Part shown: positions 1 through 6,143 of the stretch, piece after piece
How the letters are laid out: each line of letters begins with the position of its first letter
Numbering within the stretch: position 1 is the first letter of the stretch
Made by a program: the position numbers and the translations under genes
Notes under the pieces: model-generated
Seen by the model: the letters and a program-made list of their open reading frames with translations, nothing else
The model's database searches: none
What the model was told of the DNA's origin: nothing
Assembly (NCBI GenBank): GCA_902489675.1
Contig: CABUAP010000007.1
Coordinates: 1-19,259 of the forward strand
Source of the DNA: an uncultured Azospirillum sp.
Lineage (GTDB): Bacteria; Pseudomonadota; Alphaproteobacteria; RF32; CAG-239
Length of the DNA: 19,259 nucleotides
Direction of reading: 5' to 3'

Positions 1-1
1 G

Positions 2-109
2 GTGTTTGCCCGGTTGGGTTTGTCAGACCATTTGTCGCCGAGCCGCCGCAACGGTTTGGGCGCCATGGTGGAAAAAATCCGCTATTATGCGTCAAAAGGA
101 TATGCTTAA
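2..109 (+). CDS. C-terminal fragment of an unidentified protein
   Basis: An open frame enters from the left edge and stops at TAA 107-109, giving the last 35 residues of a protein ending in KIRYYASKGYA. I do not recognise the family: the tail does not look like malate dehydrogenase, citrate synthase or malyl-CoA lyase ends as I recall them. The stop lies 18 bases before the sucC-like start with no terminator between, so it is probably the preceding gene of the same operon. Its identity would help to explain the odd sucCD pair. Only the 3' end is visible, so start, length and function cannot be given. Confidence 0.5.
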   Translation: MFARLGLSDHLSPSRRNGLGAMVEKIRYYASKGYA

Positions 110-127
110 ACGAAACAGGGGCAGCCG

Positions 128-1330
128 ATGAATATTCACGAGTATCAGGCCAAACGGCTTTTGAGCAGCAACGGTATCAAAATTCCCAAAGGCAAAATTG
201 CCTATACCGCCGATGAAGCGCGCCGGGTGGCAAAAGCCGTCAGCGCCAAAGGACCATGGATGCTCAAAGCGCAAATTCAATCGGGCGCGCGTGCGGCCGG
301 CCGTTTTGTGGAAAAACGGGCGGGAACCCGCGGCGGCATCCGTCTTGCGGAAAGTCTGAAAGATTTGTGGGCGGAAGCCGATGCCATGCTCGGTTCAACA
401 TTGGTCACCAAACAGACTGGCTCTCAGGGCAAACTGGTCAGCCGCCTTTACGTCGAGGCTTATGTTCGGGTCGGTTTCACTTTTTACGCCGGCATGGCAA
501 TTGACCGCGCTCAGGCTTCCGTTACTTTGCTTTTGGCCAACACCAAAGATAATGACATCAACGAAATTGCAGAATCCGATCCCGGACGTATCCTGCGTCT
601 GCCGATTGATCTGGTTACCGGCCCCACCCATGCCCAAACCGGTAAAGCGGCCGAATTCTTGAAACTCCAGCCCCGCAGCTACGACAGTTTTTATTTGTTT
701 TTGCGCGGGTTATTCAAAACTTTTATCGCCAATGATGCGCTGATGATCGAAATCAACCCGGCCGGGGTAATGAAAAACGGTGATATTGTAGCGCTCGATG
801 CCAAAATCACGTTAGACGACAAAGCATTGTTCCGCCATCCCGAAAACGGCCGCTTAAAAGATGACTACGAAACCGGCGCCGGCGAACTGAAGGCGGCCAA
901 ATACGGTTTTACCTATCATGAGTTTGACGGCAGCATCGGCTGCATTGTCAACGGCGAAGGTCTGGCGATGGCCATGGCCGACCTGATCAAAAGCCGCGGC
1001 AGCACGGTAGCCTGCTGGCTCAATGTCAAAGGCGGGGTTGATCGCGATAAAATTGCCGCCGGCATCAAAATTATTGCCGCCAATCCGCGAGTGGAAGGGA
1101 TTGTGATTAATATTCTCGGCGGTTTTGTTCGTTGTGACCTGATTGCCGACGGCATCATTGACGCGGCGGCGGAAGTGGGAATGAATATCCCGTTGGTGGT
1201 GCGTTTTGAAGGTACCAACCGCGACGAGGCGGAAAATGTTCTCAAACGGGCGGGGCTGCCGTTAACGCTGGCTTGCAATATGGAAGAAGCGGCGGACGAA
1301 ATTTTACGTTTGGTGCAGGAGGGAAAATAA
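128..1330 (+). CDS. sucC: Succinyl-CoA synthetase beta-subunit homologue (divergent)
   Basis: The 400-residue protein matches SucC end to end. It has the N-terminal MNIHEYQAK opening, an ATP-grasp domain, and a C-terminal CoA-ligase domain with NILGGFVRCDLIADG. The Mg-nucleotide residues are kept (Asn210 in EINP, Asp224 in LDAK), and the alphaproteobacterial insertion after the glycine-rich loop is present. Several near-invariant sites differ. The loop that reads HAGGRGKG in typical SucC is QSGARAAG here (residues 51-58). LDVGGGA is LNVKGGV (298-304), NGAGLAM is NGEGLAM, and EINPL is EINPA. In the standard complex this subunit binds nucleotide and phosphorylates the alpha-subunit histidine in the TCA cycle. 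That histidine is missing in the partner, so the reaction is uncertain. A weak GGGGC Shine-Dalgarno precedes the ATG. The stop overlaps the sucD start (TAATG). Malate-CoA ligase (MtkA) is an alternative relative. Confidence 0.85.
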   Translation: MNIHEYQAKRLLSSNGIKIPKGKIAYTADEARRVAKAVSAKGPWMLKAQIQSGARAAGRFVEKRAGTRGGIRLAESLKDLWAEADAMLGSTLVTKQTGSQGKLVSRLYVEAYVRVGFTFYAGMAIDRAQASVTLLLANTKDNDINEIAESDPGRILRLPIDLVTGPTHAQTGKAAEFLKLQPRSYDSFYLFLRGLFKTFIANDALMIEINPAGVMKNGDIVALDAKITLDDKALFRHPENGRLKDDYETGAGELKAAKYGFTYHEFDGSIGCIVNGEGLAMAMADLIKSRGSTVACWLNVKGGVDRDKIAAGIKIIAANPRVEGIVINILGGFVRCDLIADGIIDAAAEVGMNIPLVVRFEGTNRDEAENVLKRAGLPLTLACNMEEAADEILRLVQEGK

Positions 1331-2202
1331 TGTCGATATTGGCCGGACGCAATACCAAAGTGCTGGTTCAGGGTATGACCGGAACCCAGGCTTCTTTTCA
1401 TACCAAACGTTCTTTGGACTACGGTACCAACATTGTTGCTGGCGTTACCCCCGGCAAAGGGGGGATGACTCATCTGGGGCTGCCGGTTTTTGATACGGTT
1501 AAGGAAGCGGTGGCCGAAACCGGTGCAACCGCCTCGCTGATGTTTGTTCCTGCCGTCTGGGTCAAATCGGCGATTGCGGAAGCCGCCGAAGCCGGGTTGG
1601 AGCTGGTGGTCTGTATTTCCGACAATATCCCGATTCGCGATATGCTCGAGGTGCGCAATATCCTAAAAAACAGCCATACCCGCCTGATCGGCCCCAATAC
1701 GCCGGGCTTGATCACTCCCGGCGAAGCCCGGCTCGGAATTTTTCCGGAAAATATCCATACGCCGGGGCAGATCGGTATTGTTTCCCGTTCGTCTACCCTG
1801 ACTTATGAGGCGGTGCTGGAAACCAAGCGGGCGGGCTTTGGCCAGTCGACCGTTATCGGTTTGGGGGACGATACTGTGATCGGTATGAATTTTGTTGATA
1901 TCCTGCAAGAATTTATGAACGATGAGGCCACAAAAGCGATTGTGATGATCGGTCAGCTTGGCGGCACGTTTGAAGAATTGGGCGCCGATTGGTATCGCTC
2001 GGCAGCGCTCAAAAAACCGGTCATCGGTTTTATTGCCGGCAATTCTCAGGCTTTCAGCACAACGGTCGGTTATGCCGGCGATATCATTACCCGCGGCAAA
2101 ATCACCGCCGAAGACAAAAAGAAAGCGCTGGCAGATGCCGGTATCATCGTGGTGGAACAAATCAACCGCGTGCATGAGGAACTGCAAAAGCTGCGGTTTT
2201 GA
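1330..2202 (+). CDS. sucD: Succinyl-CoA synthetase alpha-subunit homologue lacking the catalytic His
   Basis: The 290-residue protein aligns over its full length with SucD: MSILAGRNTKVLVQG start, CoA-binding fold with the GMTGTQASFH loop, TPGKGG, GPNTPGLITPGE, and the C-terminal ligase domain. The ATG at 1330 overlaps the sucC stop; an upstream in-frame ATG inside sucC is rejected. Key differences: the active-site GHAG motif is GYAG, so the phosphorylated His (His246 in E. coli) is Tyr248 here. The Glu that contacts it (Glu208 in E. coli, GEIGG) is Gln209 (GQLGG). SRSGT is SRSST (Ser155), and GGDPIPG is GDDTVIG (179-185). Length and frame are intact, so it is not a decayed gene. It may be a non-canonical ligase, a CoA-binding pseudoenzyme or a regulatory paralogue. 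It sits in a tight operon with sucC and comF. Confidence 0.85.
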   Translation: MSILAGRNTKVLVQGMTGTQASFHTKRSLDYGTNIVAGVTPGKGGMTHLGLPVFDTVKEAVAETGATASLMFVPAVWVKSAIAEAAEAGLELVVCISDNIPIRDMLEVRNILKNSHTRLIGPNTPGLITPGEARLGIFPENIHTPGQIGIVSRSSTLTYEAVLETKRAGFGQSTVIGLGDDTVIGMNFVDILQEFMNDEATKAIVMIGQLGGTFEELGADWYRSAALKKPVIGFIAGNSQAFSTTVGYAGDIITRGKITAEDKKKALADAGIIVVEQINRVHEELQKLRF

Positions 2203-2205
2203 ACT

Positions 2206-2928
2206 ATGATCAAAAAGTTCTTTCGTCTGTTGCTTGACAGCATTTTGCCCCGCCGTTGCCGCAAATGCGGGCAGATTTTGACAATTGAAGGCGAATTGTG
2301 CGAAAAATGTTTGAATGAACTCAATTTTATCTTTCCGCCTTATTGCAAAAAATGCGGCCATCCCCTAAGTGAAAAAGAAGCCAAGGGCAAAATGCTTTGT
2401 GCCTCCTGCCTGCGCAAAAAACGTTTTCCTTTTCGTTTGAGCCGTTCGGCTCTTTGTTATGACGAGGCTTCCAAGAATTTGATTTTGGCTTTCAAATTTA
2501 TGGATAAAACCGAAAATGCGCGCTTGCTGGCAGCCATGCTCAAAGTGGCGGGCGAAGATATTTTTACCGCCGGTGTCGATGTGATTGTGCCGGTGCCGCT
2601 TCATTATACCCGTTTGGTTAAAAGACGTTATAATCAGTCGGTGCTTCTGGCGCAGGAATTGAGCAGATACACCGGCCTGCCGGTAGACCGTTTTTCGCTT
2701 GTCCGTCATAAGAAAACCCGCCCGCAAGTAGATTTTTCGGGTTTGGAGCGGGTGAAAAACGTCAAAAATGCCTTTTCTGTTCCCCATCCCGAAAAACTGG
2801 TCGGTAAAAGAGTGGTGTTGATTGATGATGTTTTGACTACCGGTTCCACTTTGAAAGAATGTGCCGCAGCCTTAAAGAAAGCGGGCGTGCGCTCGGTTGA
2901 TGCTCTGACGGTGGCAAGAGTTTGTTGA
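2206..2928 (+). CDS. comF: ComF family phosphoribosyltransferase-like protein
   Basis: This 240-residue protein has the ComF/GntX layout. An N-terminal double zinc ribbon has four CxxC pairs (Cys18/21, 32/35, 47/50, 65/68). A type I phosphoribosyltransferase domain follows, with the PRPP-binding motif VVLIDDVLTTGST at 203-215 and the family segment KRRYNQS around 145. ComF proteins support DNA uptake in competent bacteria and related roles in non-competent ones; a reaction has not been settled for the family. The start lies three bases after the sucD stop, so it is probably translated from the same mRNA. Why it follows sucCD is not evident. No obvious terminator follows, apart from the inverted repeat at 2961-3041, which has no T-run. 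Confidence 0.93.
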   Translation: MIKKFFRLLLDSILPRRCRKCGQILTIEGELCEKCLNELNFIFPPYCKKCGHPLSEKEAKGKMLCASCLRKKRFPFRLSRSALCYDEASKNLILAFKFMDKTENARLLAAMLKVAGEDIFTAGVDVIVPVPLHYTRLVKRRYNQSVLLAQELSRYTGLPVDRFSLVRHKKTRPQVDFSGLERVKNVKNAFSVPHPEKLVGKRVVLIDDVLTTGSTLKECAAALKKAGVRSVDALTVARVC

Positions 2929-2960
2929 CAGACATCCGAACAGACCAAAACGGTAAAAAT

Positions 2961-3041
2961 ACGTACGTTAAAATGCGACGAAAATCAAGCCTTTTCTGCC
3001 TATGAAATCAAACCTTTAATCTGTAACATTTTAACGTACGT
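2961..3041. repeat. Long inverted repeat with palindromic ACGTACGT cores
   Basis: The 15 bases at 2961-2975 (ACGTACGTTAAAATG) recur exactly in reverse complement at 3027-3041. With two mismatches the match extends to 21 bases per arm (2955-2975 and 3027-3047). Each arm carries its own ACGTACGT palindrome; in the right arm it is AACGTACGTT. The arms are 51 bases apart in the gap between comF and the GT32-like gene. This is either a pair of operator sites for a dimeric regulator of the glycosyltransferase genes, a long stem-loop, or the remnant of a very small inverted-repeat element. The lack of a T-run argues against an intrinsic terminator. Confidence 0.7.
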
Positions 3042-3074
3042 TATTTTGCATCACTGTTTTGGGATAAAAAAGCG

Positions 3075-4058
3075 ATGCAAATACCGAAAATTATTCATTA
3101 TTTTTACGATGATGTTAATCTCTGGGAAAAAGGGCCTAATCCACAAGTCCGGATGTGTCTGTGTTCATGGAAAAAGGCTTGTCCCGATTATGTTTTTATG
3201 CTCTGGCACGACAAACATCCCGAGTTTCGGGAAATTCTTAGCCAGTCGCTTTTTGTCCGCAAAGCTTATGAACTGAAATTGTGGGCTTTTGTTGCCGATT
3301 ATGTCCGTCTTTATGCGCTGCATAAATATGGCGGCATCTATCTTGATACGGATGTACAGCTGTTAAAAAACTTTGATGATTTTCTGAATGATAAATTTTT
3401 TGTCAGTATTGAAGGAGATATCAAAGAAGGGGAGAATATTCCCGAACCGGCGGTTATGGGTAGTGTACCCGCTCACCCGCTGCTTGAGGAAACAATGGCA
3501 GTCTATCGTTCGCAGGGTGTTTTCGAATGGCAGAATCCGATCGCGCCGTTGGTTATGAAAGCAACGTTAAAACGGCTCTATGGCTTTTCGCGGATCAATT
3601 ATGCCACTTGTGAAGATGCCCGCCGGGCAGAGGAAATTTATTTTAACAAAAGACGCTGCGACGATCTGGGAACATATTGCGCCCAACGCTGTTGGTATGG
3701 ACGGGAAAAAGAAGTCAGCATATATCCCGGCGAATATTTTTGTCCCGAATGGTATGTTTTTAAAGAAAAGGCAATTACCGACAAGACGGTTGCCATCCAT
3801 TGGAACCAAAGCAGCTGGTGGAGCAAAGACGCATTCAGCCGCTTGCGGGAAAGTATCAAACCGAAGCTGCCGCCGTCGACACCGACAGAACAAAAAATTT
3901 TTTCCTTATTTACTCTGCCGTTGATAAAAATCCGCCACTCTGCGGGAAAAAAGAAAATTTCGGTTTTGGGAATAATAAAAATTAAAATAGCGCCTTCTAT
4001 GTTCCGTTTGCGGCTGTTGGGCTTTTTGACATTGATAAAAATTGTGAGGAAAAACTGA
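3075..4058 (+). CDS. GT32-like glycosyltransferase (surface polysaccharide synthesis)
   Basis: The 327-residue protein starts with the GT32/capsular polysaccharide family pattern IPKIIHYFY. It then has FMLWHDKHPEF and the nucleotide-sugar site ADYVRLYALHKYGGIYLDTDV, with the DXD aspartates at 91 and 93. The relatives transfer a sugar from a nucleotide sugar to a growing lipopolysaccharide, capsule or glycan chain on the cytoplasmic side of the membrane. The basic, hydrophobic tail after about residue 270 (ILGIIKIKIA-like) resembles C-terminal membrane-association tails of LPS glycosyltransferases. The ribosome site is poor, and the start was chosen because the IPKIIH motif follows it directly. 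The stop overlaps the next gene's ATG, so the two transferases are coupled. Donor and acceptor cannot be predicted. Confidence 0.85.
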   Translation: MQIPKIIHYFYDDVNLWEKGPNPQVRMCLCSWKKACPDYVFMLWHDKHPEFREILSQSLFVRKAYELKLWAFVADYVRLYALHKYGGIYLDTDVQLLKNFDDFLNDKFFVSIEGDIKEGENIPEPAVMGSVPAHPLLEETMAVYRSQGVFEWQNPIAPLVMKATLKRLYGFSRINYATCEDARRAEEIYFNKRRCDDLGTYCAQRCWYGREKEVSIYPGEYFCPEWYVFKEKAITDKTVAIHWNQSSWWSKDAFSRLRESIKPKLPPSTPTEQKIFSLFTLPLIKIRHSAGKKKISVLGIIKIKIAPSMFRLRLLGFLTLIKIVRKN

Positions 4059-5164
4059 TGGCCGAAATTTCCGTAATCATTCCTGTTTACAACACCGCCC
4101 GATTTTTGCCGAAATGTTTGGACAGCATTTGCCGGCAGACGTTTTCCGATATAGAAGTGATCTGCGTCAACGACGGCTCAGCCGACAACAGCCTGCAGAT
4201 CCTTCGTGACTATGAAAAACAAGATCGTCGAATAAAGGTGTTGACACAGCGCAATAGGCGTCAGGGGGCGGCGCGCAACCATGGACTGGAAATTGCTTCC
4301 GGCCGTTATGTAATGTTTGTCGATTCCGATGATTGGTTAGATGATGACGCACTGGAAATTTTGTATCGCAAAGCAGTTGCCGAAGAGGCGGAGATTGTGG
4401 TAACGGGAAATCGCCTGTATAATGAAAACGGGGATTCGCTGGCACGAGATTATAGAAATTTTGAAGGTTGGCAAAGTTGGGACAACGGTGTTCCGGCAGA
4501 AAAGTTTTTTGCCGTTTTTGTTCCCGTTTGCGGACGTCTGTATAAAATGGCCTTTTTGCAAGAGAACCGGCTGCGTTTTATTGAGCACTGCTTTTACGAG
4601 GATAATTCCTGGGGATGTTTGGTCAATATTTTGGCACAAAAAATATCTTTTGTACCCAATGTTTACTGTTATCGCCAATATTCCGGCAGCACCACCGGTA
4701 CCAAAGATGCCAAAGTTTTTGACTGGGTGAAAGATTTTGACTTTTTCTGCCGCGAGAGAAAAAAACGCCGTCTTCAATCGCCGTTGGTCAAAAGCGCCTT
4801 TTTCTGGTATCTGAAGAGCTTTGAATGGTATCTGCGGGCACTTCCGCCGGCCGGCCAGCGTATTTTCTATGCTAAAATCTGCCGCCGTCTGAAAAAATTG
4901 CGACGAGAAAAACTTGATTTTGCCAATATGCCGCTGCCGCTCGAGAATGCACAAAAAATGCAGGATTTTTGGCGGTGGTTGCAACAAAAAGATTTTGATC
5001 GCCGCCGTCAACTGCGCATTTATTTCTGCGGATTGCTTTTGTATCAGATCAAAACCTTGCCCGACAACAGCCGTTCGGATCACTTTTTGTTTGGTTTTGT
5101 TCCTTTTTTTTCGCGGTGTCGAAAAATAAAACCCCTTTCCCGAGGGGAAAGGGGAGATGCTTAA
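4058..5164 (+). CDS. Family 2 glycosyltransferase
   Basis: The 368-residue protein is a GT-A inverting glycosyltransferase. It opens with ISVIIPVYNTARFLPKCLDS, carries VNDGS (Asp39) for the nucleotide and VDSDDW (Asp89, Asp91) for the metal and sugar phosphate, and has QGAARNHGL between them. The C-terminal third has no recognisable domain and ends in a basic region. It probably adds one sugar in the same surface-glycan pathway as the GT32-like gene, whose stop codon it overlaps (TGATG). GAGGA at 4046-4050 is a good ribosome site. The last ten or so codons lie on the stem-loop that terminates the convergent rubredoxin transcript, so the C-terminal residues are probably shaped by that overlap. 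Substrate unknown. Confidence 0.9.
   Translation: MAEISVIIPVYNTARFLPKCLDSICRQTFSDIEVICVNDGSADNSLQILRDYEKQDRRIKVLTQRNRRQGAARNHGLEIASGRYVMFVDSDDWLDDDALEILYRKAVAEEAEIVVTGNRLYNENGDSLARDYRNFEGWQSWDNGVPAEKFFAVFVPVCGRLYKMAFLQENRLRFIEHCFYEDNSWGCLVNILAQKISFVPNVYCYRQYSGSTTGTKDAKVFDWVKDFDFFCRERKKRRLQSPLVKSAFFWYLKSFEWYLRALPPAGQRIFYAKICRRLKKLRREKLDFANMPLPLENAQKMQDFWRWLQQKDFDRRRQLRIYFCGLLLYQIKTLPDNSRSDHFLFGFVPFFSRCRKIKPLSRGERGDA
5122..5154 (-). terminator. Intrinsic terminator for the rubredoxin transcript, inside the GT2 gene end
   Basis: A perfect 10-bp stem (CCCCTTTCCC at 5132-5141 with GGGAAAGGGG at 5145-5154) and a GAG loop are followed on the minus strand by TTTTATTTTT (5122-5131). It starts only seven bases beyond the rubredoxin stop. 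On the plus strand it lies within the last codons of the GT2 gene and has no T-run, so it should act for the minus strand only. Confidence 0.85.
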
Positions 5165-5298
5165 CGCAGTTCAAAAAAGCTTTTGTCAACGCCGCAGACC
5201 GGGCAAGCCCAATCATCGGGCAGTTCTTCAAACGGAATATCGCCGTCATAAACGTATCCGCAAACGACACAAACCCATTGTTTTTCACTATCAGCCAT
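5161..5298 (-). CDS. Rubredoxin
   Basis: This 45-residue protein was found by reading the minus strand from ATG 5298-5296. It holds both rubredoxin knuckles, CVVCGYVYDG near the start and CPVCG near the end, with the spacing that binds one iron by four cysteines. The length is slightly short for a free rubredoxin (about 52-54 residues) and close to the rubredoxin domain of fusion proteins. Rubredoxins carry single electrons to flavodiiron proteins, rubrerythrin or superoxide reductase. GGAGAAG precedes the start. The start overlaps the stop of the upstream flavoprotein gene by eight bases, so the two are translationally coupled, which suggests that the flavoprotein reduces this rubredoxin. 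Its end overlaps the GT2 stop region on the other strand. Confidence 0.95.
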   Translation of the reverse strand: MADSEKQWVCVVCGYVYDGDIPFEELPDDWACPVCGVDKSFFELR

Positions 5299-5809
5299 TT
5301 TTCTTCTCCTTTTTATTTAGAATGTTGGGTAAAAATTTTAAAACTTCATTTTTAAACGCAGAACGATAATCATAATAAGTCAGCGGTTCGCCGTCTTCAA
5401 TATTTCTGCAGTCGGTTACTTCGGCTGTAAACAGGGTATTGCTTTCAAACACCTGTTTTTCGAGCACCCTGCAGGTCATAACCGCTAAAGCCTTTTGCAA
5501 ATAGGGCAGTCCGTCCTCAATAAAATGCGGCACGTCCTCCCATTTGTTGACAGTGCGGCTGGTTTGAAAACCAAAATTGGCAACCACGAACGGATCGACT
5601 TGACGGCTGAGTACCGACAGGCTGAAACGCCCGTTTTGCTCAATGCAGCTTTTGGTGTAGCTGCCGTTGTGGCAGGAAAGTGCCAACACCACCGGTTTGT
5701 TGGCCGCCTGCATAACCGCGTCTACCGTACTGCCGACCGGCCTGCCGTTATCATCGGCGCCCAGCACATAGACACCGTGGGTCAAATTATATAAAGCGTC
5801 GATATTCAT
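5291..5809 (-). CDS. Flavin reductase-like FMN protein (rubredoxin partner)
   Basis: The 172-residue protein has the flavin reductase-like split-barrel fold, recognised by NLTHGVYVLG near the start, LSCHNGSYTKSCIEQNGRFS around 45-63, the LSRQVDPFVVANFGFQ segment and the C-terminal EPLTYYDYR. This is the pattern of the N-terminal half of high-molecular-weight rubredoxin (Hrb), in which a flavin reductase domain is fused to rubredoxin and passes NAD(P)H electrons to a flavodiiron O2/NO reductase. Here the two halves are separate genes overlapping by eight bases. GAGGAG precedes the ATG, and a good promoter lies just upstream at 5839-5867. The expected terminal partner (flavodiiron protein or rubrerythrin) is not in the window. 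A plain flavin reductase is the alternative reading. Confidence 0.85.
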   Translation of the reverse strand: MNIDALYNLTHGVYVLGADDNGRPVGSTVDAVMQAANKPVVLALSCHNGSYTKSCIEQNGRFSLSVLSRQVDPFVVANFGFQTSRTVNKWEDVPHFIEDGLPYLQKALAVMTCRVLEKQVFESNTLFTAEVTDCRNIEDGEPLTYYDYRSAFKNEVLKFLPNILNKKEKKNG

Positions 5810-5838
5810 TGTTTTGCTTTCTCCTCATATAGGATATA

Positions 5839-5867
5839 TATATAAATGCGCTGCTTGACCGATGCAA
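5839..5867 (-). promoter_or_regulatory. Sigma-70 type promoter for the flavoprotein-rubredoxin genes
   Basis: On the minus strand TTGCAT (5867-5862) is followed after 17 bases by TATATA (5844-5839) in a TATATATATA run, about 30 bases before the flavoprotein ATG. The pair can therefore be transcribed separately from slyX upstream. Confidence 0.55.
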
Positions 5868-5874
5868 GAGGTGT

Positions 5875-6084
5875 TTAATAATGCGGCGGCGGCGTTTCTT
5901 CGCTTTGCGGCTTCACCGTTTCGTTTTTTATGAGTTCCGCCAGATAGAGATTTTGTTTAAGCAGCCGGTCTATCTGCCGTCCCTGTTCAATCACCACCTG
6001 ATTGAGCTCATCAATCGTCTTTTCCTGAATGGCGATGGCCGATTCTATCTCAATCAGGCGTTCTTCCAAAATTTGGTCTTCCAT
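5875..6084 (-). CDS. slyX: SlyX family protein
   Basis: The 69-residue protein is almost entirely one predicted coiled coil (residues 3-53, heptad pattern through ESAIAIQEKTIDELNQVV) followed by a short polar linker and the family's proline-rich end, PPPHY. Length and ending match SlyX, a small, widespread proteobacterial protein whose biochemical role is not established. It is transcribed away from the amidohydrolase gene, with 59 bases between the two ATGs. It ends 65 bases before the flavoprotein ATG, where a separate promoter is visible. Confidence 0.9.
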   Translation of the reverse strand: MEDQILEERLIEIESAIAIQEKTIDELNQVVIEQGRQIDRLLKQNLYLAELIKNETVKPQSEETPPPHY

Positions 6085-6143
6085 ATTTAACCGTTCTGTT
6101 CTAAATTGATTTTACCTTTTTAACATAAATTCAGGATTTGCGG

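Noticed and set aside
1273..1329. Upstream ATG for the sucD frame
   Set aside because: It lies inside sucC; the TAATG overlap at 1328-1332 and the family start MSIL fix the start at 1330.
4337..5083. 248-residue minus-strand open frame
   Set aside because: Antisense shadow of the GT2 gene, whose catalytic motifs are clear on the plus strand.
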